A DNA stretch of 64,000 nucleotides from Pollenia angustigena (Eukaryota > Arthropoda > Insecta > Diptera > Polleniidae): assembly GCA_930367215.1 (NCBI GenBank), contig OV884057.1, forward strand, positions 201,799,621-201,863,620. Reading direction: 5' to 3'. The notes beneath the pieces are model-generated. The model did not search any database and was not told the DNA's origin. It saw nothing but the letters and a program-made list of their open reading frames with translations. Position numbers and translations under genes: made by a program. Positions 54,961 through 64,000 of this stretch are shown in pieces. The stretch's first letter is position 1, and every line of letters begins with the position of its first letter.

Positions 54961-55903
54961 CAAGTAAAAGTGCAAGGCAAGGCCGAGCCTTATATACCTT
55001 TTACCATGGTGTGATAAAAAAGTAATACAAAAACTGATCTTTAGGTATAAATAGATCTATTTTGTGCCACGCCCAGTTAACCAATCCCGTCCTCATTTTG
55101 TCGGATGTTGTGTATAGAGAACCAAGATGCTTGTGCCTTATTTGGAAGCTAAGGCTCTTGCTGTTCTCCAGATATGCAAAAATTGAATGTATTTGTACGA
55201 GTGGTGCCACGCCCACTCCTATAATCCCTCCCATCATAAGCCCATAGAGGATTTATGTACTGATAACGCAGCTATGTGTACCAAATTCGGATAATTGTTC
55301 TCTCACCGTTTTTTAGATATAAATAAATCTATTTTGTGCCACGCCCTCTTGTCCAAACCCTTTGTGTGGGATGATGTGTATTGATAAACAAGATGCTTGT
55401 ACCTAATTTGGAAACTTTGGATCATTCTGCTCTCCAGATATACAGAAATCTATTATGGTTTTTGTATGGGAAATACCACGCCCACCTCTACGATCCCGCC
55501 CAAATTTTGTCGATTGTTGTGCATTGATAACCAAGATGATTGATCCTAATTTGAAAACTTTGGCTCTTTCCGTTCTTCTGATATAAATAAAATAAAATAA
55601 AAAACAACAACATGCGATTTATAGGCAAAATTTAGAGGCAGTCGTGGTTTTTTGATCATACCTCAGCCATGTGTGGACCGATCAGGCTTAATTTTAATAA
55701 CAATTTATTCCACACTATATGTGACATAAATATTTAAATACCTGGTCACTATTATATAGGGCGTCTTCGGAAAGCCCATTTCAACTGACACACGGACAGA
55801 CGGACATCGTGACTTGAACTTTTTTGGTCTAGGATCAATATTGTAGGAATTTAAAGCGGAATGACAAACTTATAAATACCCTTTTACCCTGGGTGAAGGG
55901 TAT
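54961..55903. repeat. CCACGCCCA repeat family copy with four tandem units
   Basis: Units begin at GCCACGCCCA (55,067), GCCACGCCCA (55,205), GCCACGCCCT (55,337) and ACCACGCCCA (55,475), so the period is about 132-138 bp. Each unit has CGGATGTTGTGTATTGATAA-like, CCTAATTTGGAAACTTTGG-like and CTCCAGATATACAGAAA-like blocks. The right end has GACACACGGACAGACGGACA, TAGGATCAATATTGTAGGAA and ACCCTGGGTGAAGGGTATAA. The family name and coding basis are unknown to me. Confidence 0.68.
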
Positions 55904-56591
55904 AATGAAACTTAAAAGTCTACACTTTTGACCCGTCAGGCCAAAGGTCGTTTTTTTCTTACCAGGTCGTTTAAAAGAAATTTATAATATTTAAGACGAA
56001 ATAGGCCCTCAACAACTAAACTGTCAGCGTTTATTTCTTTTATATATTATTAAAGAAACTTAAAATTAGCAACTTTGGGTCACTAAGGTCAAAGGTTATA
56101 GACTAAATAATTAAAATTTTACCACCAAACACGTATCCAAATAGTTAATGAGTAAGTTTTGAGTAATAGGACCAGTTGAGATCTGATGACTAAAAACAAG
56201 AAATTATTGAAACTTTTCTTTTATCAGGTCACAGGTCAATTTTTAAACATCAATGCTCTTCTTTATTTAGAAAATTTGCTAGAAATTTTTTAGCTTTGGG
56301 ATATATAAAACTAACAGAAACAGAAACTGTCGTAAGCCCTAAAAAATTCCGCCTTTTAAGAGCGAACCTGAACATTCCGCGATATCGGCAAGGCATCCTT
56401 TACTGGTTTCTAGACAAGTGCTTTTATTAGTTGCTAAATACCCAAAATATAGAAACTTATGGTTTTAGACAAAAGGCTTCCTGCCTTAAATCGGCTTGGT
56501 GCTTCTCCTATATTTGTTGAGGGCCATGAATGCCTTAAAATGCATTTTATTGTTATTATGGACCACCTTTGGCGTCCGCTAAAGAATTTCA
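55904..56591. other. Stretch upstream of the PH exons, nothing recognised
   Basis: It carries several AGGTCAAAGGT/TCAGGTCACAGGTC-like motifs between 55,935 and 56,230 but no coding exon or TIR pair. Confidence 0.4.
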
Positions 56592-56935
56592 CACTCATAG
56601 AAAAATGCATCTTCATATTGATGATGCCCTAACATCAGAGTTGGGACATCAATGTTATTACAATCAGTGAGGCAAAAAGAGACATCAATCCAATGATGAA
56701 CGTCTTCATTAAATTTTGTTAAATTTTATGCATCTTCTATGCTATGACTACAGTGACATCAATTGGATGAAACATTATTCTCATGTTTAAATAGTAAAAT
56801 AAGAAGCTAAAATGTCCATATTCTATTTGTTTACATTATTTAGTTTAATTCGCAAAATTTTTAAAGTAGAAGGATAACGAAAACCACGTTGGCCATGCTG
56901 CTGTGTCTTATAATTGAGAGTTTTTCATTAAATTA
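56592..56935. mobile_element. Left part of the same CAC MITE family (copy 3)
   Basis: From CACTCATAGAAAAATGCATC the sequence follows copies 1 and 2 through TTGATGATGCCCTAACATCA, the GACATCAAT motifs, and GAACCACGTTGGCCATGCTG to TTATAATTGAGAGTTTTTCA. Similarity ends there, so the right half is missing. Confidence 0.65.
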
Positions 56936-58449
56936 AACACATTTTTGGATTAACCATTAACACATTTTGGCTTAACCATCTACGGGCTCAAAACTATAAT
57001 ATCGGAATTTTTTTCTAAAATTCTTGCAGTCTTGAAATTTAGAATAACGGTGTATTTTGATACTCCTTAAAGACGTTTCATTGGTTTTAGAAACCCACCA
57101 TGACCTTCATCCATTCAAATTTTTTTATAAATTTAAATTTTCGAAATACTAACGGAATTCTGTTACACTTTCAAACGTTACAAGCAATTTTTATTCATTT
57201 TTTTTTTTTTTTTTTTGTTATTTAAAAAAAGGCAAAATCCTGAAGAGGCAAATGATTTTTCTAGAGAAGTACTTTGCTTCCTCAATAAAATGCCATTCAA
57301 AATAATTTCTAAGCGAAATTTTTGTAAATAATCCAAGGAATTAATGCTAATCACAACGTATTTCTAACCACAAAGTAAAGGAGTACCATGGGGCCTGACA
57401 AAGTAGAACTAATTTAGGTTCCAAGCACTGCTTTTAAAACTATTTGTCTTATAATTATCTAATATTTTATAGAAAAAAATGCCAAAATGTTGGATATATT
57501 TAGTTCTTAAATTAAAGTTTTTGGTTTATGTTCTCTTGAGGAGTTCTCGGTACTCCACAAAATGGGTTTTTTAATTGTCTTCAAAAAGAATCTTAATTAA
57601 AAACTTCTTGCCACATTAATTAATCTTCTGGCACACTCTTTAAACAAGAGGCAATAATAAAAATTATCCAGGAATTATAAAACTCAAAACCCAAATAAGT
57701 TCCTTAAGTACTTTTTTCACCTTCACTCATACTTTTTTTTTTTTTTTTGGTGGGGAGGAGACACTTATTTAAGTTCTTCACTTAAGTTTCCTCAAGTGTT
57801 TATGCAAGAGAAAACAATAAAAAAAAAGTGAAAACAAACGAACAAAAAAGTTGACATTTTTTCACACACATTATACAACATACTGGGGCAAACTTACGTC
57901 AAACGAGGTTTAAAGTTTCCTTTTTTTTTTTTTTTTTTATTAAGTTTCTGAAGTGTTTGTTCTGTTTCATAAAATATTAAATAGCTTTGGGGGAATAATA
58001 CTTAATTCCTCAGCGTGAATTACAAGTGTTAACAAGTGTAATATTTAGTTGTTGTTTATTATTTTTTTCTTACTTATTTTATTCTTTAAGTTGTTGTTGC
58101 TTTAGTTGCAAAAATAGGTTACCAAAGAACAGTCGTCAGTCAGCAGCACACATGTTGCCCAAACACGTCAACGACATGCAATAACAATCAACAACATGTT
58201 TTAAGGTTTCTTAAAGAGTTTAGCCAAACGTTTCTTTTGCAGGGAATTAAGAATAAAATGCCACTAGGCAAAATCTTTGAAAAGTTGTTAAAATAAAATT
58301 TAAAGATTTTTATATAGAAATTATTAAGTAAGGACCAGCAAACATTTTAGATGAAATTTAAGTAATTCAGCAAAAACAAGCGATAGTTTTAACTTTACTT
58401 TGGCAAATAGCTCTATTGTCAACTTTCCTTTCCTAAGTGCCAAAGGTGA
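56936..58449. other. AT-rich stretch, nothing recognised
   Basis: T-runs are at 57,199-57,216, 57,731-57,748 and 57,920-57,938. No PH-domain first exon or promoter could be identified. Confidence 0.4.
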
Positions 58450-59363
58450 AACTATTATCTTTTGGCAAGACTGGTTTAAACAGCTGACGCACGTTTCGTG
58501 TTTTGTTTCACTGTCAAACATCTTGAGTTTGGTATATAATTTAACCATGAATCGTCTTACAAACGAACAACGCTTGCAAATTATTGAATTTTATTATCAA
58601 AATGCGTGCTCTGTTAAGAAAGTTAATCGTGCGCTTATTGTGTTCAGCGACGAAGCTCATTTTTGGCTCAATGGGTACGTTAATAAGCAGAATTGTCGAT
58701 TTTGGAGTGAAGATCAGCCAGAAGCATTTCAAGATCTACCAATGCATCCAGAAAAAGTCACAGTTTGGTGCGGTTTATGGGCTGGTGGCATCATTGGACC
58801 GTACTTCTTTAAAGATGATGCGAATCGTAACGTAACTGTGAATGGTAAGCGCTACCGTGAGATGATATCCAACTTTTTTCTGCCCAAAATGCAGAAATTG
58901 ACTTGCATGAGATGTGGTTTCAACAAGACAATGCCACATGCCACACATGACGCTTAACAATGGACTTATTGAGAGGCGAGTTCGGTGAACATTTTATTAC
59001 ACGTTCGGGACCGGACAATTGGCCGCCTAGATCGTGCGATTTAACGCCTTTAGATTATTTTTTGTGGGGCTATGTTAAAGCTCATGTCTGTACACACATG
59101 CCCGCTTCAATTGACGCATTGGAAGACAACATTGAAGCATTTATTCATGAGATACCAGCCGAAATGTTGGAATGAGTATGCCAAAATTGGACTAAGCGGA
59201 TGGACCATTTGAGGCGCAGTCACGGTCAACATTTGCATGAAATAATCTTCAAACATTAAATTATATGGACCGTACTAACGATTAAAATAAAAATTTCATG
59301 CATTTTTCTGAATTTTTTTTTTTTTTTTTTTAACTTTCCTATAGCTCTTAAAAAATCACCCAT
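58450..59363 (+). mobile_element. DD41D mariner-like element, internally deleted (copy B)
   Basis: This is the same family as the element at 7.67 kb, in the opposite orientation. The start region (CAGCTGACGCACGTTTCGTG, then MNRLTNEQRLQIIEFYYQN) and the right terminus (CCTATAGCTCTTAAAAAATC at 59,339) match copy A. The left-most 20 bases are poorly conserved. An internal deletion of roughly 385 bp, relative to copy A, joins NRALI directly to VFSDEAHFWLNGYVN near 58,640, removing the second HTH region. The catalytic FSDEAHF motif is intact here, including the Trp that is a stop in copy A. The frame breaks near KMQKLTCM (58,891), and a TGA at 59,173-59,175 interrupts EMLE*VCQNW. It is non-functional. 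Confidence 0.87.
58547..59260 (+). pseudogene. DD41D mariner transposase pseudogene (copy B)
   Basis: The reading frame from 58,547 is open to 58,957, but only because of the deletion and a frame change. The second segment (MDLLRGEFGEHFITRSGP at 58,960 and CDLTPLDYFLWGYVKAHV) holds the third catalytic Asp. The QQDGATCHTA box is split by the frameshift and a premature stop region around 58,905-58,957. The C-terminus RMDHLRRSHGQHLHEIIFKH follows the stop at 59,175. The shift near LPKMQ sits at the same site as in copy A. Confidence 0.82.
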
Positions 59364-59954
59364 TAGAAAGGAGGGATCAAATTGATCTTTGAAATGATTC
59401 ATATTAAGCCTTCTTTTAACAATTTTCTTAATTAAGATTTAGAAGCATCTGACATTGAACTTCTGTATAGAAAAATTCCATTCACTAAATACAACAATGT
59501 TGCACTTTTTTGCTTTCTTAAAAATTATTTAATCGCGATCTCTTTGCCCATCAACCAACAACAATTTCTTATAAGCCCACCAAAATTGCCTTTTGCGAAT
59601 AAATATTTTGTAACTTAATATTAATGAAAATATACAGAAATTATATAAATTTAACTACATTATAAAGGGTGGCGCATAAGTAACATTATGGTCGCCAAAA
59701 AAAAAAGCCATAGTTGTACGAGCTGTGGTTCCATTTTGTTGGAACCATAATTCTGGGGTTGTTCACTAACTTGGTGTTGAATTCTATTCCCATTAACCGC
59801 AACTTGTTCGTCGTTTAAGAAAAAAGAAGGTCCAATGATCTTTCAACAATTATTCTTGGATTTGGAGTGCCCCATATATTTATTGACGTAATCAATGAGA
59901 TAAAAATGGGCCTCATCGCTCATTATTCGGCACTTTCATAGGAAAATGCATCTT

Positions 59955-60664
59955 CACTGATAAAAAAATGCATCTTCATATTGATGATGCCCTAACATCA
60001 GTATTGTGACATCAATGTTACTACAAATGGCATCAATGATGCAAAAAGTAACATCAATCCAATGACTAACGTCTTCGTACAATTTTGTTATTTTTTACGT
60101 GTCATCTATTTTATGACTATAGTGACATCAATTCGATGCCACATTTTGTATATTATTAACATTATTTTCATGATTACAATGTATTATAAGAAGCAAAAAT
60201 TCCTACATTCTATTTTTAAAATTACTTAGAATGATTCGAGAACCATATGGGGCATGGTGCTGGTGCCTTATTATTGAGAGTTCTGCAGTAAACAAAGGTC
60301 GTAATTCAACAAACGTGAAGCAAACATATGTAACAGGTAAGTAAATAATAATATTCTCTCACTTTGACTTAAGATAATTCCAATGACTTTGACCTAATGA
60401 CAAACTGTCATTAAATTGATGCTAATGTGTCCATTCTCCGATGCTACTGCGTCATCGCACTGAGGACATGTTCGTCATTTCTGTGATGCCGATGTGTCAT
60501 CCTAGTGATGACATAATTTCATTTCGACCCTGATGACACTTTGGCCAAGTGATGTTAAGGTTGACATCACCATGATGAAAAGTGTCATGGGGTCAAAAAC
60601 GAAGACACTTGTCATAGTACTGATATCAAAATACATCAGCGTTATGACGCCTTTTCTATCAGTG
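59955..60664. mobile_element. CAC...GTG MITE, intact 710-bp copy (copy 1)
   Basis: The ends are CACTGATAAAAAAATGCATC and CGCCTTTTCTATCAGTG, flanked by TT/TT. The body is made of short motifs around GATGAC, ACATCA and TGATGTC in both orientations, which gives a strongly self-complementary character. No coding capacity is seen. CAC...GTG termini with a 2-bp duplication recall the CMC (CACTA/Mirage/Chapaev) superfamily, but that is an inference. Related copies lie at 59,931-61,798 and 56,592-56,935. Confidence 0.66.
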
Positions 60665-61239
60665 TTCATATAAATGATGCCCTAACATCAGAATTGTGAA
60701 ATCATTGTTATTAAAAATGGCATCCATGAGGCAAAAAGTGACATCAAACCAATGACGAAAGTCATTATAAGACTTTGTCATATTTTATGCATCATCTTTG
60801 GTTAGACTACAGTTAAATCAATATGATGCTATATTTTGTGTATTATTAACATTATTTTCATGTTTAAAAAGTAAAATAAGAAGCGAAAATTCCCATATTC
60901 TATTTGTTTACTTTATTTAGTTAAATACATCAAATTTTCATAGTAGAACGATGACAAAAACCATAGCGGGCATGCCGATGTTTCTTATAATTGAGAGTTC
61001 TTCTGTAAACAAAGGGCGGGATACAACAAAAATGTGTAACGGGTAAGTAAATAATAACATTCTCTCACTTTGACTTGACTCAATTTAATGGCAAACTGTC
61101 ATTAATGAGTCCTTTCTCCGATGTTACTGAGTCAACGCACTGATGGCATGTTTTATTAAACTGACTCCGATTCGTCATTTCTGTGATGCAGATGTGCCAT
61201 TCCATTGATGACATAATTTCAATATTTGACCGTGATAAC

Positions 61240-61660
61240 CATGGCTGCCGGACTTGGGGATTTATCCCCAAAGTTGGGGATTTCATGCGAGCAAAAAGGA
61301 AAGTCATTTGGAGATTGGGAACTTTTTGGGGATTTAAAAAAAAATTCGGGGATTTTTTGGGGATTTTCCACATTTTTAATATATTTTCCTTCATAATTAA
61401 GATAACCATTTTCTTTAATTTAAGTGTGTAATCTTGAGTGATTCTTTTGAAAAAGAAGAATTAAAACAAGAATCTAAAACCGTTAACACATACAATTTTT
61501 GACAATTTTCAAAAAAAATTTTCTTACTATTTTAAAAAAAAATTAAATTTGGTCAGAAAAAAACAAAAAAAAAATATTAACTTTTTAAGGTTTTGTTTTT
61601 TAATTTGGGGATTTTTTTTAAATTTTTTGGGGACAAGGAAAAAAGTATCTAGCAGCCCTG
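61240..61660. mobile_element. hAT-like MITE nested in the CAC MITE
   Basis: The ends CATGGCTGCCGGACTTGGGG and, from the other strand, CAGGGCTGCTAGATACTTTT form short TIRs. The flanking octamers GTGATAAC and CTGATACC agree at six of eight positions, compatible with an aged hAT duplication. The interior contains TTGGGGATTT motifs in direct and inverted form. The uninterrupted copy 1 of the host MITE shows the empty site. There is no coding capacity. Confidence 0.58.
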
Positions 61661-61980
61661 CTGATACCAATTTGCCCAAGTGATGTTAAGGCTGACATTA
61701 CAATGTTGAAAAGTGACAGGGGGTCAAAAACTAAGACACTTGTCGTAGTACTAATGTCAAAATACGTCATCAGCATTATGACGTCTTTTCTTTCAGTGTA
61801 TGATCTTTGTGTCTGAATAATCGATTGAAGACTTTAAAAAAAAAATTTTAATAGCTGAAGTTCTTTTTTCCGTGCTGAGTTTTTCCATTATAAATTTCCC
61901 AGTTAATTCTAAAAAAAAAAAACACATTTGCAGAAATTTAATAACTTATCAAATCATAACGTTCATTGTGCACCACCCTG

Positions 61981-62469
61981 TATTTATTACAACGAGTCTG
62001 CATACGAGAAGAGTACATGATAAATGTAACATTAATTGACTTTCACTTCCTTTCAATTTCAATTTAAATTTATGAAATAAAACAACTTTAAAATGAACAA
62101 ACTCTGCTGTAGGAATGTACAAATATTCGTGATAATGTTGATTTAATTTGCTGGAAAGAGCATTAATGGAAGTTTATTTAAAACGAAAAAAATATATATT
62201 TTTGAAATGTGTGTTAAATTTTTTGACAATTTTTTCTTGAACACAATTTCTTTTATGCGACGACGATTAAATGGAATAATTTATGAATATATTTTTTGTT
62301 TTTTGGGTTGATTAGCGTGACTGACAATAAAATGAGTTTAATTGAATTGAATTCTTTTGAAAGGGAATTGGGAATTGTAACATTGAGATTATAATTTTTT
62401 GTCATGAAAGCAAAATTGAGAAACTAGAAACGAAAACTTTTCAAGTTTCTATAAAAAATTTTACGATTA
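61981..62469. other. AT-rich stretch, nothing recognised
   Basis: No exon, TIR or transposase similarity noticed. Confidence 0.4.
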
Positions 62470-64000
62470 CAGTAAAACCTCCCATAATCGGCCATATTTT
62501 GGTGATCCAAGCTGTTCATTATTCGAATCTTCAATAGCAAATTTTAAAAATCGCAAGATTATTTAAAAAACAATTCTATAAACCATATAAACTACTGTTG
62601 GAACATTCTATAGAACATTCTACGATTATTTAAATTATTTAAATTTAAAGATTACTATAAACGTCTCAAGAAAATCTTACGATTATTCGTATTTTAAAAC
62701 AAAAAAATTACAATTATTCGAAAATTCAATACAAAATTTTACAACTATTCGCATTTGCTATAGAAAACTTAGAGAGTATTCGTATTGTGCAAACAAAAAA
62801 TTTGATTATTTGAATATTCAATATTAAATTTTGGAACTATTTGAATTTTCTATAAGCAATTTTACGATTATTCCAATTTTCAATAGAAAATTTAACATTA
62901 ATTCAAACTTACTATAGTAAATTTTACGATCCTCTTCAAGATTTTGCGTTTGTTAAAATTTTGTATATGAAATTTAACGATTGTTAGAGTTAAGCTGGGA
63001 TCACACGATTGCCGCAAATGCACCAATATGGCACAATTTTGATTGTGCTTTATTGACGCACAATAAAGAAATTGCACCAATCAAATATTCTGAAATCACA
63101 CGGTTGCCCTGTTTTATACTAATTTAATTGCCGCTAGTTGGTACAAAGTGAAATGGGTACAATAATTGCCGCAGCACAGTCACACGATTGTTCTTACTTG
63201 ACAACTGCGAAAACAGCTGTTGTGGTAGCTTTTTCATTTGTTTGGAAGTTATAGTTGGTATGTTCATTAAAAACGAAAAATTTGTTCATATACGTAGGTA
63301 CCTTTTATACAATTTTTTGTTAAATAGTTTTATTTGAAATATTTTAAGAAAAATTTATGAAAATCCAAAAATTAACAAATTAAATAATTAAATAATATTC
63401 ACACTTAACAGCTACATAGTACATATAGCAAAAATTAAAAAAAACTAAAATGCTTAATATATACATAAATACATATTTATCTTTATTACTTACTAAAGGA
63501 AACACAAAAATGTAAAATTTATTAAAAAAAGGCAAATATTGGCGCGAATTGTGTTGTTTGATTGCCGCACAAGAAGGCAATAAATATTGGTGCATTTTTG
63601 TTATTTTTATTGACGCGCGGTTGCATAGCAAACAGTCACGCGATTGCCGCACCAGGGTTGCATTTGATTAGTAAAAGTAAGCACAATATTGTCCTCGATT
63701 GGTACAAGAGCCAATTGGTTGTGCAGTCACACGATTGGTGTATTAAAAAGTGTGAAAAATGGTGCATTGCGGCAATCGTGTGATCCCAGCTTTAGAGATT
63801 GCTAGAGAAAGTTGTGCAATTATTAAATTTATCTAAAGAAAATTTAATTCGTTTTCTATACAAAATTTTACGATAAATCAAATTTTCTATATACAATTTA
63901 CCGGTTGATTAAAATTTGATTAGAAAATAAAACGATTATTTGAATTCCTATAGATAATTATTCGAATTTTTTATAAAAATTTAACGATAATTTTAATTTT
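62470..64000. mobile_element. Tigger/pogo-like element with ACGATTATTCG units, runs off the window
   Basis: It starts CAGTAAAACCTCCCATAATC after TA at 62,468-62,469, a Tigger-style terminus. Inside, degenerate units such as TTACGATTATTCGAATTTTC and CTATAGAAAATTTTACGATT repeat. The array is interrupted at 62,993-63,791 and resumes to the end of the window; the right terminus is not included. Confidence 0.62.
62993..63791. mobile_element. PIF/Harbinger-like MITE, 799 bp, TTA duplication
   Basis: The ends AGCTGGGATCACACGATTGC are the same 20 bases at both termini, flanked by TTA at 62,990-62,992 and 63,792-63,794. The motifs TCACACGATTGCCGCA and TGCACCAAT recur several times in both orientations inside. 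An open minus-strand stretch at 63,380-63,652 is not recognisable as a transposase. Confidence 0.83.

Larger units (their letters stand above)
59931..61798. mobile_element. CAC...GTG MITE rich in GATG/CATCA, interrupted twice (copy 2)
   Basis: The start CACTTTCATAGGAAAATGCA (59,931) and the end TCTTTCAGTG (61,798) bracket sequence homologous to the intact copy at 59,955-60,664. It resumes at 60,665 with CATATAAATGATGCCCTAAC, which continues the sequence cut at ATGCATCTT. It is interrupted by copy 1 of its own family (TT on both sides) and by a hAT-like MITE at 61,240-61,660. It is itself inserted in the mariner at 59.67 kb. I could not see a clean duplication at its outer ends. Confidence 0.6.
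59665..61980 (-). mobile_element. DD41D-type mariner remnant hosting nested MITEs
   Basis: The outer ends AAGGGTGGCGCATAAGTAAC (59,665) and, from the other strand, CAGGGTGGTGCACAATGAAC (61,980) form TIRs. TA follows the right end and TATA precedes the left one. Minus-strand coding between 59,930 and 59,690 reads MSDEAHFYLIDYVNK (first catalytic Asp), then a frameshifted IIGPSFFL, VNGNRIQHQVSE and a decayed version of the WFQQ(D)G box. The interval 59,931-61,798 is later insertions. After removing them the mariner is only about 450 bp, another internally deleted copy. Confidence 0.68.

Overview
The window looks like dipteran nuclear DNA, probably from a schizophoran and perhaps calyptrate (muscoid or blow-fly-like) fly. 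It is strongly AT-rich, has no dense operon-like coding, and is packed with DD41D mariner, hAT, Transib, Tigger-like and MITE-type transposons plus decayed LINEs. The fly assignment is an inference from sequence style and from the one host gene found; I cannot name the species.

Host gene: three minus-strand exons belong to a Tec-family tyrosine kinase, best matching insect Btk29A (Tec29). Two adjacent exons at 54.2-54.6 kb encode the second half of the PH domain. One exon at 31.3-31.4 kb encodes the zinc-binding BTK motif of the TH domain. They join in phase (GAT|GGT, then G|TT giving Val-Cys-Glu). The whole window is therefore mostly Btk29A intron: at least 9.4 kb upstream of the PH exons, 22.8 kb between PH and TH, and 31.3 kb below the TH exon in which I could not recognise SH3, SH2 or kinase exons.

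Transposon landscape: the most notable element is a 1,985-bp Transib-type element at 46.09-48.07 kb. It has CACAGTG/CACACTG terminal repeats, a perfect GC-rich 5-bp target duplication (CGGCG) and a decayed RAG1-core-like transposase that keeps the zinc ligands and two of the three catalytic acids. Around it are five DD41D mariner copies or remnants, one other mariner remnant, a Tc1 remnant, at least six hAT-type elements with recognisable 8-bp duplications, PIF/Harbinger-like MITEs with TTA/TAA duplications, Tigger/pogo-like MITEs, CAC...GTG-ended families with 2-bp duplications, two decayed LINE fragments, and a tRNA-derived SINE-like insert.

Layout: 0-1.6 kb repeat family with a possible Helitron end; 3.3-3.9 kb LINE; 4.1-6.6 kb MITEs; 7.7-9.0 kb mariner; 9.3-10.7 kb hairpin, 1-kb CAC element and small MITE; 10.7-13.1 kb tandem duplication; 14.0-14.8 kb nested MITEs; 16.6-20.0 kb nested MITEs, hAT and mariner remnant; 20.7-22.4 kb CAC and hAT elements; 23.6-27.0 kb a four-level nest; 27.7-28.8 kb LINE; 29.9-30.4 kb hAT; 31.3 kb Btk29A TH exon; 31.5-33.6 kb mariners in palindromes; 34.7-36.7 kb self-nested CAC element; 36.7-39.6 kb Tigger, Harbinger and hAT elements; 41.1-42.9 kb interrupted MITE; 43.5-45.1 kb nested MITEs and hairpins; 46.1-48.1 kb Transib; 49.6-50.3 kb repeat family; 52.1-53.6 kb MITE with tRNA-like insert; 54.2-54.6 kb Btk29A PH exons; 55.0-55.9 kb tandem repeat; 58.4-62.0 kb two mariners, one with three nested MITEs; 62.5-64 kb Tigger-like array with a Harbinger-like insert. 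Because many insertions have identifiable target duplications and empty-site paralogs, the locus can be read as a relative chronology of transposition.
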